Shown here: positions 52,436 to 62,517 of the stretch, piece after piece
Numbering within the stretch: the first letter of the stretch is position 1
Layout of the letters: every line of letters begins with the position of its first letter
Assembly: GCA_029986255.1 (NCBI GenBank)
Contig: DALTYD010000003.1
Coordinates: 23,851 to 87,850 of the forward strand
Direction: 5' to 3'
Source of the DNA: Methanocorpusculum sp.
GTDB taxonomy: Archaea; Halobacteriota; Methanomicrobia; Methanomicrobiales; Methanocorpusculaceae
DNA length: 64,000 nt
Notes under the pieces: generated by a model
What the model saw: the letters and a program-made list of their open reading frames with translations, nothing else
What the model was told of the DNA's origin: nothing
Database searches by the model: none
Program-made: the position numbers and the translations under genes

Positions 52436-53407
52436 TTACGCTGTTTCGGCAACCTTCACAAATTTTTCAGCATGTGTAACATGCCCAAATAATTTCAGCA
52501 TCCACCTTTCTTTCCACCCATATCTAAAGCTCCCTCCAGATGCATTTGGATGGCCACCCCCATTGAATTTTCTTGCGATTATGTGACTTACAGGTGCAAC
52601 ACTTCGGAGAGAAAACTTTCCAGTATCAAATACTAGAAGTTCCATGTTGCATCCTAGTTTTTTGCGTGCTTCTGCTGCCGTTTCACTAGGGTATCCATAT
52701 GCTGGCATCACTGCAATCATGTATTTTCCTTGAAATATCTTTGCATGTTGAATACTTTTTCTCATGCATTTGTTCTTTTCTCGTTCAATGTTCGTAAATA
52801 TCTGTAAAACTTCGTCATCAATGATGATTCCCTCTAAAAACTTGTTTCGGATTAGCTCAAGATATTCTCGTTTTGCTGCTATCATTCCAAGAATTGCTGA
52901 TTTTGGATTTTCATGTTTCCACAAATCATAGTCACAGACCACTTGTGCAATCTCCGCTGCTGCAGAGTTTTTCTTTGCCAATGAAGTATAGATCATGCTT
53001 GAAGCACACATAGATGTATCCACAATGAGTGATTCTACAAATGAATGAATGCGCTCTTTTTCCTCCTCTGTCCATCTGTGATGATCATACCACTCTATTT
53101 TCCATCCCGCTGCATAGATCTTACGAATTTTATCTTCAATCCCTTTTTGATACCCAATATCTGAAATGATCAGTCGATCTCCTTTCCCATTGCACCCTCC
53201 AATCAGGTCGATGAACCAGCAAAATCGATTCACTGACGAGAATAATGTAATTATTTCTTGCCCAAATACCATCCGACAGATTGCATCGCACCCTGCCGCA
53301 TCCAGATCATTGTGCGTTAGATGTACTATCTTCGTTGTTCTTTTCACAATTTTCTCTTGGAGATTTGATCTCTTTTTAGTAACTCTTTTATGCAGAAATA
53401 AATGCAT
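52436..53407 (-). CDS. DHH-family phosphoesterase
   Basis: The 323-residue protein has the DHH/DHHA1 two-domain layout of nano-RNase and related phosphodiesterases. The first metal motif is HNDLDAAGCD (about 32-41), the DHH motif is in EWYDHHRW (about 104-111), and the DHHA1 substrate motif is FNGGGHPNASG (about 291-301). Candidate substrates are short oligonucleotides, cyclic dinucleotides or pAp; the sequence alone does not decide. Its ATG is 102 bases before tRNA-Phe on the other strand. It stands alone. Confidence 0.9.
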   Translation of the reverse strand: MHLFLHKRVTKKRSNLQEKIVKRTTKIVHLTHNDLDAAGCDAICRMVFGQEIITLFSSVNRFCWFIDLIGGCNGKGDRLIISDIGYQKGIEDKIRKIYAAGWKIEWYDHHRWTEEEKERIHSFVESLIVDTSMCASSMIYTSLAKKNSAAAEIAQVVCDYDLWKHENPKSAILGMIAAKREYLELIRNKFLEGIIIDDEVLQIFTNIEREKNKCMRKSIQHAKIFQGKYMIAVMPAYGYPSETAAEARKKLGCNMELLVFDTGKFSLRSVAPVSHIIARKFNGGGHPNASGGSFRYGWKERWMLKLFGHVTHAEKFVKVAETA

Positions 53408-53508
53408 TAATTACTATGTTTGTATCTTTGAGAACATAATATGTCTGAATTTTATATAATAATGTTTATAATAGAATAGCGTCTATAATCTTATCAAAGA
53501 GTATTATA

Positions 53509-53581
53509 GCCTTTATAGCTCAGTTGGGAGAGCGCCAGACTGAAGATCTGGTTGTCGCCGGTTCAATTCCGGCTGAAGGCA
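53509..53581 (+). tRNA. tRNA-Phe (GAA)
   Basis: A 73-base cloverleaf with acceptor stem GCCTTTA/TGAAGGC, D-loop with GTTGGGAGAG, anticodon loop CTGAAGA (anticodon GAA) and T-loop TTCAATT. A TATA-like TTTATAAT at 53465-53472 sits at a good distance. No intron, no encoded CCA. Confidence 0.94.
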
Positions 53582-53615
53582 TCATTTTTAAATAGTAATA
53601 TTTAAAAAAAAGAAT

Positions 53616-54221
53616 TTATTCCACCAAAAGTAGCATTACCGTCGTTATTGGGGTATCTAGAACTTGCCCACATGTGACTTTTGAACATTCTAGAACCTTT
53701 AGTTCCCATCCAGCAGCTCTACATGTTGCGTATACATCAATACCCGCCGCTTCCATACTTGGTCGCATTCTCTTCCGATTTTTACAATCGGTAATTTGTG
53801 CTCCTTTTTCCTTCGCTGCACACTTGACACACCAACCGCACTGATGTCCTGTGTAGCCGAGAGCTTTGTAAAACCCGTCTTGAAACGCTATCTCTTCAAG
53901 TTCAGACATCACTGTCTGAACATATCTGGTCATATCTCGTGATACCCATCGTTCCTGTGTTGTTTCCCCCACATCTCCATCAAATCGCACCAGTAGGGCA
54001 TGTGAATATTCGTTAAGAACTTCCTGTGTTTCTCTTGATGTAGGTGTATAGGGTGGGCAAGAAAATCTCCGCCCAAACCCATTGCATCCGAATAGACACT
54101 TCATTCTTACCCACTTCCCCGTTCTTATTTTATCCGTCATAATTGGAGTTGCATCTCCCCCTTTTTCGCGAACAAAGTTCATAAGTCTAGTCATCTCTTC
54201 GTTAATTGTGTTTTTCATCAT
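53616..54221 (-). CDS. DUF2284 predicted metal-binding protein
   Basis: The 201-residue protein starts at ATG 54221 (MMKNTINEEMTRLM), overlapping the ribL stop in an ATGATGA; the ATG 3 bases later is equivalent. The cysteine pattern is that of DUF2284: KCLFGCNGFGRRFSCPP (about 39-55) and CGWCVKC with a later CKNRKRMRPSMEAAGIDVY, then TC and CSKVTCG. Such proteins likely bind a metal or Fe-S cluster; reaction unknown. It is the last of the three-gene group JAMM-ribL-DUF2284. Confidence 0.85.
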   Translation of the reverse strand: MMKNTINEEMTRLMNFVREKGGDATPIMTDKIRTGKWVRMKCLFGCNGFGRRFSCPPYTPTSRETQEVLNEYSHALLVRFDGDVGETTQERWVSRDMTRYVQTVMSELEEIAFQDGFYKALGYTGHQCGWCVKCAAKEKGAQITDCKNRKRMRPSMEAAGIDVYATCRAAGWELKVLECSKVTCGQVLDTPITTVMLLLVE

Positions 54222-54643
54222 CTCGTTCCTCTTTGTTTTAGAACTTCGTCGATAATCTTTGCCGATGAGTTGAGCGTACATCCATAGAATGGTCTGATTC
54301 GTACTACATTTGCACGAATCCCACGTTCTCGCAGATTGGACTCCAACCATTCTTCTGAAAATTTCTGATTAAATCCAAGTGTAATCACCTCGGGATCAAT
54401 ATTAGCAATTGGTCGAAACAAATCAACCCGATCTCCTAAAATCGCATGATCTACGCATCGAATACCAGCGATCATTTTCAAACGTTGTTTTTCTGGAATA
54501 ATTGGTCGTGGTTTATGTACTACATTTCGTTCCCTGGCTACAATCACCCATAGTTCATCACCAAGTTTTTTTGATTCTTCCAGATAAAACAAGTGGCCGG
54601 GATGAAGAATATCAAATGTCCCTGTTGCAACAATTTTTCTCAC
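54218..54643 (-). CDS. ribL: Archaeal FAD synthetase RibL
   Basis: The 141-residue nucleotidyltransferase adds AMP to FMN to make FAD. The HxGH motif is in GTFDILHPGHLFYLEES (about 8-24), and the second nucleotide motif is in the middle with PIIPEKQRLKMIAGIRCVD. Two conserved C-terminal cysteines reported in methanogen RibL are not both evident; one is in YGCTLNSSAK. Length is typical of RibL rather than glycerol-3-phosphate cytidylyltransferase, a close relative. It overlaps the genes on either side by 4 bases. Confidence 0.88.
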   Translation of the reverse strand: MRKIVATGTFDILHPGHLFYLEESKKLGDELWVIVARERNVVHKPRPIIPEKQRLKMIAGIRCVDHAILGDRVDLFRPIANIDPEVITLGFNQKFSEEWLESNLRERGIRANVVRIRPFYGCTLNSSAKIIDEVLKQRGTR

Positions 54644-55014
54644 GAAGAAATCACCTCTAAAAACTTCTCTTTACCATTTCGATCAAAGCAGCGCCATGAA
54701 TTTATTCCAAATGTTCCTCCAAGAATAATATGGCACTGTCCCATTTCTGCAAATATCCGCAAATCCGCATTTGATGGTAACAACGCACCTTTTGGATGAC
54801 TGTGTGCAGTTCCTGCAATCTGTAATCCCAGTGGCACCATATCAGCCAAAACCGTCGCATTCCTACTCGTGGTCGTGGTTCCTGCAATCGGGTACACTGT
54901 TATAATTATGCCTTCTTCTGCCCCGAGCATTACCATAAACTCGTTGGGTAAACTTGATTTTCCCATTTCAAGAAGAAGATTTAGGACTTCTATGTCGATT
55001 GCATGGATGAACAT
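54640..55014 (-). CDS. JAMM/Mov34 metalloprotease
   Basis: The 124-residue protein is an archaeal JAB1/MPN+ domain. The catalytic glutamate is in NEFMVMLGA (about 24-32), and the zinc motif is AHSHPKGALLPSNAD (about 69-83), matching HxHP-x6-S-x2-D. Archaeal members cut ubiquitin-like SAMP modifiers from target proteins or act in small-protein processing. No SAMP or E1-like gene is in view. It starts the group with ribL and DUF2284, overlapping ribL by 4 bases. Confidence 0.88.
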   Translation of the reverse strand: MFIHAIDIEVLNLLLEMGKSSLPNEFMVMLGAEEGIIITVYPIAGTTTTSRNATVLADMVPLGLQIAGTAHSHPKGALLPSNADLRIFAEMGQCHIILGGTFGINSWRCFDRNGKEKFLEVISS

Positions 55015-55674
55015 ATTTTATTTATTTTTGTGTGAGGCAGGGATAATTATTCTCATGTGTTTCAAAGAAATGATCAATCTTGTGCAGTCATCATCAAAAA
55101 AAAATGAAAAACCAATTATATTTATATGCACATTTTATAAATTCTCCAGAATAGATTGAGCTGAATATCGAAATCTAATCATTGTTATTCTACTTTAGGA
55201 GATTTATCAGGCAATTTGTTGAAACTCCTGAAACAACCAATAGTATATCTCATGTATAAATAAATGTTCTTTTTGCTTGTAATAAATTATTCATAGCTAT
55301 ATCCGTGAGAAAAAAACCATTTTTAAAGGATTTATTGATGTCCATTAGTCCCTCATCCCGTTTCCTTCTCATTATGTTCTATTCGAGTGTGTGTATCAAC
55401 CTTCTGTATCCCTTGAAAGCCTTATGCATCAATGAATTTGTCCAGATTTATAATGAAGAGCAATGTTGGTATTCTCATACTGTTATCCACTCCTACATTT
55501 GAGATCTTATCTGAAACACTTTCACTTGGACAATCGGAGATTACAGCATACAGCATATTGTGTGTTTCATTTCTCTATTTATTGTATTTCGTTATTCCTG
55601 AGATTTCTCTTTCTCTGTACACACAAAATAATCACATAACAAATAGATACTTGTGCACAATATAGAATAATAAT
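55015..55674. other. Intergenic region before the sugar nucleotidyltransferase
   Basis: About 660 AT-rich bases between divergent genes, with no credible gene. TATA-like CACAATATAGAAT close to 55660 could start the nucleotidyltransferase with almost no leader. On the minus strand TTATATTTATATG around 55108-55123 could serve the JAMM gene. Nothing else is visible. Confidence 0.4.
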
Positions 55675-56853
55675 ATGAAAGCCTGCATTATGTGTGGCGG
55701 TGAGGGTACTCGTCTTCGTCCCCTTACATTTGAGAGGCCAAAACCATGTATCCCTATAGCCAATAGTCCATCGATTATTCATCTTGTAACTCATCTTGCA
55801 AATCTTGGATTCACGGATATTGTAGTTACCATTGGTTATCTTGGAGATGAAATTCAGAAAGTGCTTGGAGATGGTTCTCTTTACGGTGCAACTATAACCT
55901 ATGTTTCTGAAAACATCAAGCTTGGCACAGCTGGTTCTGTAAAAAATGCTGAAGAGTATCTTAGTGACTCTCCATTCCTTGTTGTTGGTGGTGACCACAT
56001 CACTGATCTCAACGTACTTGAGTTCTATCGTGAACATCTGAATTCATCGGCTATTATTTCCATTGGTCTTATCAGTATCGAGGATCCTCGTGAGTTTGGG
56101 ATAGTCGAACTCGACGCCTCCCTTTTCATTCGCAGATTCCTCGAGAAACCAGCTCCTGGAGAGATATTCTCGAATCTTGTAAGTACTGGCATTTATGTAT
56201 GTGATCCAAAGATTCTTGAGTTCATTCCCAAAAATACCAAATTCGATTTTGCCAATGATCTTTTTCCTCTTTTAATGGAGAATGGTTATCAGTTGCATGG
56301 TTGGCTTGCCCGAGGAAATTGGACTGATGTCGGGAATCCTGCAATGCTTCGAGTTGCAGAGAAGTGGATGCTTCAGGAGAACGTCACAACTAGTGTTGCA
56401 GGGACGCTCAATGTTAAGAATGCGTACATTACTGGACCAGTAAGGTTCTGCGATGGTATCACCCTTGGAACTGGCTCCCGTGTTGTTGGTCCAGTATTCA
56501 TTGGAAGTGGAGTGACGATTGGAGAAAATGCCATAATTGGCCCTTACACCAGTATTGGTGAAAATGTTTTAATAAAAAACCATGCGAAAATTTTCTCCTC
56601 TTCGATCTACAATGGCGTAGTTGTCGGTGCGAACACAACTATCTCTGGCAGTATTGTTGATGTTGACACTATTATTGGTGATAACTGCTCCATTGAGTAC
56701 AATACGGTGATTGGCCCTCGCTCTGTTATTCGAAACTCTGCAACCATTCATTCTGGAACTCGTTTGTGGCCTGAAGTTATTGTTCCGGAGAAATCAATCA
56801 TTAAAGAGCACATACTCAACGAAAAATTTGATACCAATTATGATGGTTCATAA
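55675..56853 (+). CDS. Sugar-1-phosphate nucleotidyltransferase with left-handed beta-helix
   Basis: The 392-residue enzyme has an N-terminal nucleotidyltransferase domain (about 1-230) and C-terminal hexapeptide repeats (about 240-375). The nucleotide-binding motif is CGGEGTRLRPLTFERPKP (about 7-24), the metal aspartate is in VVGGDHITDLN, and the sugar-binding WTDVGNP is at about 218-224. It would activate a sugar phosphate (glucose-, mannose- or N-acetylglucosamine-1-phosphate) for glycan synthesis, in line with aglB. Which sugar is used cannot be told. Hexapeptide signature: IIGPYTSIGENVLIK and IIGDNCSIEYNTVIGP. Confidence 0.9.
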   Translation: MKACIMCGGEGTRLRPLTFERPKPCIPIANSPSIIHLVTHLANLGFTDIVVTIGYLGDEIQKVLGDGSLYGATITYVSENIKLGTAGSVKNAEEYLSDSPFLVVGGDHITDLNVLEFYREHLNSSAIISIGLISIEDPREFGIVELDASLFIRRFLEKPAPGEIFSNLVSTGIYVCDPKILEFIPKNTKFDFANDLFPLLMENGYQLHGWLARGNWTDVGNPAMLRVAEKWMLQENVTTSVAGTLNVKNAYITGPVRFCDGITLGTGSRVVGPVFIGSGVTIGENAIIGPYTSIGENVLIKNHAKIFSSSIYNGVVVGANTTISGSIVDVDTIIGDNCSIEYNTVIGPRSVIRNSATIHSGTRLWPEVIVPEKSIIKEHILNEKFDTNYDGS

Positions 56854-57370
56854 TACTTTTAATCATATTATATGTCAAATTTATTTAAATTTTTATATAT
56901 TTTTACTTAATTTAAAGAAAATTATTTCATTTTATGATATTCTTTTCTTGGTGTGGATTTTATTTTTATCCTCTACAGTGGTGCACTTATACTATTCGAT
57001 ATGTGTGTTCCATTTGTTGATGCTTGTTTGAATAAGGGCTGTTTCTTCCTCTTTCGTGTAATCTCTGAAATCTCTTTCAATAAAAAAATCGAATGTGGAT
57101 GAATCTCCCATGTGTCGCCTCAAGATCTTATCCTATATGTCATTCATACTGGGTTACAATTTTATGAAAACCATTTAATGATCTAATATGTTCACTCTTT
57201 TCTCCATAAAAAAATAATATTTATGTTTTTTTACTTGAAAATCGAAATTTACAGATAATCTCTTATTTACCGTTTCATGTTTTCATGTAATTACTCTCTC
57301 TTAGATCAAAAGATGACTATTGTAATAATCCTTACTCGATATATCTATTGAATATTCTGTATATTCTCGA
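56854..57370. other. AT-rich intergenic region between convergent genes
   Basis: About 517 bases with strong A/T runs and no gene-like frame. T-rich and A-rich tracts near both ends can act as terminators for the nucleotidyltransferase (plus) and the NusA-like gene (minus). I see nothing else. Confidence 0.4.
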
Positions 57371-57874
57371 TTATTCATTTTTACTCTGTATCAGATCACC
57401 TGTCTCATTTTTTCCTCCAGAAACATGAATGTTCACGAGATCTTTATTGAAAAATCTCCTGATCAATTGGCGTGCTTTTTCAATTGTAATTCCACTCTTT
57501 CCAATCGCAAGGCCAACATCATTTTTCTCTGGGACAATAACTGTTACGTGATGGTCACCATCGTTGAACAGAACCTTTAGCACTCCTGCTGGCTTGAACA
57601 TATTTGCGACAAAGATATCTGGATCCTCAGAATATTCAACCATTTCTATCTTTTTTCCAAGGATTCGCTCCATTTTTTTGATATTATCTCCATTTTTTCC
57701 AATTGCTAGCCCCATATCTCCCTGTTTTATCACGTATATTATTCTTTCAAATCGATCATCAATTAAACAATCAATAGCTGTAGCTTTTGTTAAGATTCTG
57801 AGTTCCTCAATGTATCGGCGTTCTTTAAATCCTATAATTGAAGAATCTACTATAAACTTATATTTATTTTCCAT
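57371..57874 (-). CDS. nusA: NusA-like transcription termination/antitermination protein
   Basis: The 167-residue protein contains two KH RNA-binding domains and nothing else, the archaeal NusA-like form. The KH loops are GLAIGKNGDNIKKME (about 55-69) and GLAIGKSGITIEKAR (about 122-136). In archaea it often sits near rpoA2 and rps12, in the str operon; here it stands between an intergenic desert and proS, so the locus is rearranged. It lies 77 bases after proS on the same strand. Confidence 0.9.
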   Translation of the reverse strand: MENKYKFIVDSSIIGFKERRYIEELRILTKATAIDCLIDDRFERIIYVIKQGDMGLAIGKNGDNIKKMERILGKKIEMVEYSEDPDIFVANMFKPAGVLKVLFNDGDHHVTVIVPEKNDVGLAIGKSGITIEKARQLIRRFFNKDLVNIHVSGGKNETGDLIQSKNE

Positions 57875-57951
57875 ATGTTGTAATTTTTCTCTTTTGCAAT
57901 AATTGCTTAATCTATTCCTCAGTTCTCAGTCAACATTCAAGAGTACTTTTA

Positions 57952-59385
57952 TTAGTAGGATCTTCCTATTAGTGCAGATTTTCCTTTCATACCACAGATA
58001 ATGCATGATCCTTCATCCTTTGTCACATATTTGTTTCGAACTTTCGTTCCAAGTATTCGTGAGTCGGTCAGTTTTTCAAGTTTTTCCGCGCAGTCGCGAG
58101 ATCCACACCAGTGTACTACTACCACATTGCCGTCTAACTTCTCTTTACACTCATCAGGTGTTGCAGCTATCACCGTATGTTCTTCGAGATGTTTCTCTGC
58201 TTGTATCTGTATCTGATAATTGAACTCATTTAGAAGTTTTTTCACAGATTCTGCAGCATTTTTTCGTGAAATAACTGTCTTTATTCCAAGTCGATTGACA
58301 CAGATCAGTTGCTGATTATCGAGGTCTCGTGGACCTAGCTCTATTCGGAGTGGGACTCCACGCAGTTCCCAGTGGTAGTACTTTGCCCCTGGGCGAATAT
58401 CACGAATATCTGTTTTCACGCGTAGACCTGCAGTATCTAGCTCATACTCCAATGTCTTTACCGCTGCAATAATTTCGTCGTTTCGTTTGCCGATAATGAT
58501 TGGAATAATTATTACCTGTGTAGGAGCAACTGTTGCCGGAAGCACTAGTCCTTTGTCGTCTCCATGTACTCCAATAATTGCAGCTATGCATCGTTCGGAG
58601 ATGCCATAGCAGGTCTGCGATGTGAATTGCTGACTACCGTTTATGTCCTCATAAGTTATGCCAAACGTTCGGGAGAAATGCTCTCCGAGGTGATGTACTG
58701 TTCCGATCTGCAAAGTTCTCCCATCTGGCATCACAGAATCGATTGCCATGGTAAAGTCTGCACCTGGGAATTTGTCCCAGTCGGGTCTCTTAGAAATAAT
58801 TATTGGAATGCCGAGATATTGATAAAATTCTTGCGTCAGTGTAAGTTCATGTTCTACTTGTTCTTTTGCCTCATCCCAGGTTGTGTGAACGGTATGGGCC
58901 TCCATAAAGGATGTGATCTCTCTTAGACGGATCAAAGGGCGAGTATGCTTTGTTTCGTATCGAAATGTGTTTACAATTTGATAGAGTTTTAAAGGAAGAT
59001 CGGCATGTGACCTTATCCATAGTGCATACATAGGATAGATAGCCGTTTCTGAGGTCGGGCGGAGTGCAAGTTTGACATCTAATGGAGATAAACCTCCATG
59101 AGTAACCCAATACACTTCGTCTTCAAACCCTTTAATGTGTTCCCCCTCTTTAAGGAGTTCCATTTCAGGGATCAGAAGTGGAAAGAGCGTTTCCTCATGT
59201 TCTCTGTTTAAGAGATTGCGGAGATGTGTATATGTATGGTTGCGGAGCGCGAACCCATATGGATACCACACATATAATCCCTTCACTGGATAGCGCACGT
59301 CCATTATCTCTGCCCGCCGTATTACCTCATTGTACCACGCGTTGAAATCACTTCGCGGTGGTAATCCTTCCGTCTCATCTGCCAT
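57952..59385 (-). CDS. proS: Prolyl-tRNA synthetase, archaeal/eukaryal type
   Basis: The 477-residue class II synthetase charges tRNA-Pro. It has the short archaeal form with no editing insert. Motif 2 is seen in [17 protein letters not shown] (about 142-158), substrate residues in [16 protein letters not shown], and motif 3 in [20 protein letters not shown] with the RIELGPRD segment beyond. The C-terminal zinc-type domain has [11 protein letters not shown] and [17 protein letters not shown], ending in tyrosine as usual. The next gene on the strand is nusA-like. Confidence 0.95.
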   Translation of the reverse strand: MADETEGLPPRSDFNAWYNEVIRRAEIMDVRYPVKGLYVWYPYGFALRNHTYTHLRNLLNREHEETLFPLLIPEMELLKEGEHIKGFEDEVYWVTHGGLSPLDVKLALRPTSETAIYPMYALWIRSHADLPLKLYQIVNTFRYETKHTRPLIRLREITSFMEAHTVHTTWDEAKEQVEHELTLTQEFYQYLGIPIIISKRPDWDKFPGADFTMAIDSVMPDGRTLQIGTVHHLGEHFSRTFGITYEDINGSQQFTSQTCYGISERCIAAIIGVHGDDKGLVLPATVAPTQVIIIPIIIGKRNDEIIAAVKTLEYELDTAGLRVKTDIRDIRPGAKYYHWELRGVPLRIELGPRDLDNQQLICVNRLGIKTVISRKNAAESVKKLLNEFNYQIQIQAEKHLEEHTVIAATPDECKEKLDGNVVVVHWCGSRDCAEKLEKLTDSRILGTKVRNKYVTKDEGSCIICGMKGKSALIGRSY

Positions 59386-60397
59386 GTTCTATATACACCT
59401 GAAGCAGTAGATCTATGTGCCGAGAGAGCATTAAGATAACCAACCTATTTGTGATGTCTCACCAATTATGAATAGAGCAATTGTCTGATATTTACTGTCC
59501 GTTTCCTGATCTCTCATGAAGAGCTGCTCTTTTGTCTAGTGTAATTTCTATATATACTTTTCACTTATTAATAGTACAAGTTCCTAACAACTGTTGTTCT
59601 CTCATTATACCATCTCAATCTTCACGTGGGTGAAGTATACACGTAGATATAGAACCTGAAAATCACGTAGCACAACAATTTTGTGAGTTGTAATGTAATC
59701 CTTTCTTTTTGCCGTCTTCAGATAATTCACGTTAATCTGAATTGATATATCTCCTAGAATATGCTGTTTAGTGAAGTGCATTGGGTTAAGATTCAGTACA
59801 ATGTTTAGGTACTGATGTGCTTGGAGTTTGTCTCATGTTCCTAGTTTTTGACTGAGGAAATTTGTTTCAGTTCCTCGTTAAATCCGTCCTACGGTGTGAT
59901 TCTTAAAGTGGTGTTTCATGAAGTTTTGTCGTTACTTGAATGCAGATTGTAATCAATAGTGCCATCGCCTCTGAGGATTAAGGTCTGATACATTAGATTT
60001 GATACCAGATTAACCTCGAGTACATGGTTTCTGTTGGGGATAAGAAGTCTATTTTCTTTTAGGCTATGGACATTCCCAGATTCCAATTGTGTAATGCAAC
60101 AGTCTAAAGGTAGTTGACGATGTAACAAACAACTTCTGTTAGGATTAGGAAATATCGTACGTATTTTTCTCTCTATATAGAATATCTCCTCCAGATAAAT
60201 GACAAAGAATCTGGATACAGTGTGATATTATTTTTCCCGCCTCCCTCAATTGTCACACTTCTTCTAGTGCTGGTGCAACTAGATATACATACGTACTAGT
60301 TTTGATAAAGGTAATACGCCTGTTTCTCAAGGATCATATCAATATAGTATTTTTGTAAGAACATACTTATTTCATTAAACATTTGGGGTCTCTAATC
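59386..60397. other. 1-kb intergenic region between proS and egsA
   Basis: No gene is found. Small perfect hairpins occur: CTTCAC/GTGAAG (59620-59625 with 59630-59635) and GAGGAA/TTCCTC (59854-59859 with 59871-59876). CACGTAG is repeated nearby (59639 and 59674). Promoters for the divergent proS and egsA genes must lie at either end. No RNA gene signature could be fitted. Confidence 0.4.
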
Positions 60398-61480
60398 ATG
60401 AACGTTGACAATAATAAACTACTCAAGGACAAAACCTTTGATAAATCCCGTTGGATTCAAATGCCACGTAATGTCATCGTTGGCCATGATGCCCTTTTTC
60501 AAATCCCTGGAATCATTGATGATCTCGGTGTTGTAGGCCCTATTTTACTCCTTTCTGGTGCAAAAACTATGCCAACCATAGGAAAACGAGTTGATGGACT
60601 TTTGCGAGGTCGTCTTGTAACCACTTGTCTTGTCGGTCGAATTACTTACGATGAAATTCAGCGCATTGAAACTACTGCAAAAGAGTCTGGAAGTGTTCTC
60701 ATCATTGCGGTCGGTGGTGGTCGCGTTATCGACACAGCCAAGATCGTCTCTTATAACCTTGACATACAGTTTATCAGTGTACCAACTGCTGCATCCCATG
60801 ATGGAATTGCTTCGTCCCGTGCTTCAGTGATAACCGATATGGGAACCGTTAGCGTCTCTGCCCATCCACCACTGGCAATTGTCGCAGATACCGGAGTGAT
60901 TGCAACGGCTCCTTTCAGGTTACTTGCTTCAGGATGTGCTGATATCATTGCAAACTATACCGCGATTCTCGACTGGGAGTTTTCTCATCGAGTTACAGGA
61001 GAAGCAATCAGTGAGTACGCCTTAACGCTTTCAAGGATAACCGCAGAAATTCTTGTCAAGAACGCTGATCTCATAAGTCACAATGATGAGACTTCTGTGT
61101 GGATTGTGATGAAGGCACTGTTTTCCTCAGGTATTGCCATGAGTATTGCCGGTAGCTCACGTCCAGCATCCGGTGGTGAGCATAAGTTTGCTCATATGTT
61201 GGAACGACTTGCACCTGGTGTTGCACTTCATGGTGAAGCTTGTGGTCTTGGTACTATTATAGGCATGTATTTGCACGGTGGTGATTGGAAATGGATTCAG
61301 ACCTCTCTCAGACGCATTGGTGCTCCAACAACCCCCCAAGATCTTGGAATAAGTAACGAGATTTGCGTGGAAGCGATTTTTCGCGCAGGTGAAATTCGAC
61401 CTGAACGATTTACTATTTTTGATACGGGTATCACGCGGGAAGCTGCTATTGCAGCAGTAAATGCATTGTATGAGGTGTAA
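60398..61480 (+). CDS. egsA: sn-Glycerol-1-phosphate dehydrogenase
   Basis: The 360-residue zinc enzyme makes sn-glycerol-1-phosphate, which gives archaeal lipids their stereochemistry. The NAD(P) motif is in VGGGRVIDTAKI (about 105-116), with the SHDGIASSRASV segment and zinc ligands in LASGCADIIANY (Asp), GGEHKFAHMLE (His) and LHGEACGLGT (His). ATG 60398 is chosen; TTG 60383 would extend by 5 residues. Length is normal. The end is 4 bases before the UPF0179 start. Confidence 0.95.
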   Translation: MNVDNNKLLKDKTFDKSRWIQMPRNVIVGHDALFQIPGIIDDLGVVGPILLLSGAKTMPTIGKRVDGLLRGRLVTTCLVGRITYDEIQRIETTAKESGSVLIIAVGGGRVIDTAKIVSYNLDIQFISVPTAASHDGIASSRASVITDMGTVSVSAHPPLAIVADTGVIATAPFRLLASGCADIIANYTAILDWEFSHRVTGEAISEYALTLSRITAEILVKNADLISHNDETSVWIVMKALFSSGIAMSIAGSSRPASGGEHKFAHMLERLAPGVALHGEACGLGTIIGMYLHGGDWKWIQTSLRRIGAPTTPQDLGISNEICVEAIFRAGEIRPERFTIFDTGITREAAIAAVNALYEV

Positions 61481-61484
61481 ACTA

Positions 61485-61946
61485 ATGGCAGACGCAGAAA
61501 AAATAGTTACTATAGTTGGTTCAGTGTTTTCTCATGAGGGTGCTGAATTTGTTTATGCTGGGAAAATAACGGAGTGTGATAAGTGCAAAGTGGCTAAGGT
61601 CTGTCACAATGCCAAACTCCATGAAGGTCATCGATATCGTGTGATTGCTGTTCGTTCAACTAAACACGACTGTTTTGTTCATGCAGGGGGAGCCGTTGCA
61701 GTAGAGGTTATTGAAGCTTCTATTACTGCAGTTATTCCTACCAGTCAGGCAACCCGCAAGACTCGTATTACCTACACACCTGTTTGCGATGATCAGTTCT
61801 GCAAAGGCTATGCCCTCTGCCATCCCGATGGCATGATGGAAAAAGGACGCTATGTTGTTCTTGAAGTGCTTGGATCCTATAATGAAATGTGTCCAAAGGG
61901 AAAGAAAAATCTTAAACTTGTTGAATTGCGCCATGTGCCGACGTGA
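61485..61946 (+). CDS. UPF0179 family cysteine-rich protein
   Basis: The 153-residue protein starts at ATG 61485 after GAGGTG. It belongs to UPF0179, a euryarchaeal family with unknown function. Cysteines are conserved in two groups: CDKCKVAKVC (about 31-40) and CDDQFCKGYALC (about 103-114), with a last one in MCPKGK, suggesting a metal or Fe-S cluster. It follows egsA directly, and the two are likely cotranscribed. Confidence 0.88.
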   Translation: MADAEKIVTIVGSVFSHEGAEFVYAGKITECDKCKVAKVCHNAKLHEGHRYRVIAVRSTKHDCFVHAGGAVAVEVIEASITAVIPTSQATRKTRITYTPVCDDQFCKGYALCHPDGMMEKGRYVVLEVLGSYNEMCPKGKKNLKLVELRHVPT

Positions 61947-62517
61947 ATACTCTTGATCACACAGAAATACATTTCTTTGTGTAAATCCTAGTATGTTACT
62001 CTCTTCTCTCTTTTAAAGTGAGATCATGTAAGGTACTGTAATTAGTTGCTACTTATTTGAATTATAGATTTGTTTTCATTTCATTAATTGCATCTCTTTT
62101 TTCTAAAAAATATATACGTTATCTTTTTACTGAATCCACCTCAGCATAAAAAGTATGCCTCTATTATATATATCTCATTACTTGTGTTTGTGTAGTACAG
62201 GTTGGTCTCTTTCTTAGATGATTTAGATGATATCGTTTTCTATCTCGTCGTCTCTCTCCAAATTATCCCCGTCTGATATTTTTCTTTTTAGATAAAAATC
62301 TCATCTAAATTCTCTTATGTAAGTGTTGGTTCTTCTGGAAAAATATGTGTTTCGCGTGTTTTTTTTTGAAATTTCAGTGCGTCTTATGCGTAATTTGGAA
62401 ATGTTAGATTGTATCCATTCTGTTCTCTCTCTCAGATATAAACATCACCAATAATCTATATCTGTAAACAAACAGACAAATATAAGTAATATTTGTGGTA
62501 CGAGGTGTTTTGAAAAT
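61947..62517. other. AT-rich intergenic region before UPF0058
   Basis: About 570 bases with no gene-like frame. TTAGATGAT occurs twice in tandem near 62214-62231. A TTTAGAT/ATCTAAA inverted repeat lies at 62287-62293 and 62303-62309. A dyad overlaps a TATA-like element at 62477-62495 just before UPF0058 and is listed separately. Confidence 0.4.
62477..62495. promoter_or_regulatory. Dyad overlapping the TATA box of UPF0058
   Basis: CAAATAT and ATATTTG form a perfect 7-base inverted repeat around AAGTA. AAATATAA within the left arm is a credible archaeal TATA element, some 33 bases before the UPF0058 ATG at 62518; GAGGTG at 62502 is its ribosome site. A bound dimer would exclude TBP. Confidence 0.4.

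Noticed and set aside
59620..59690. Hairpin and CACGTAG repeats as a small RNA gene
   Set aside because: Stems are only 6 base pairs and no promoter or conserved RNA signature could be matched.
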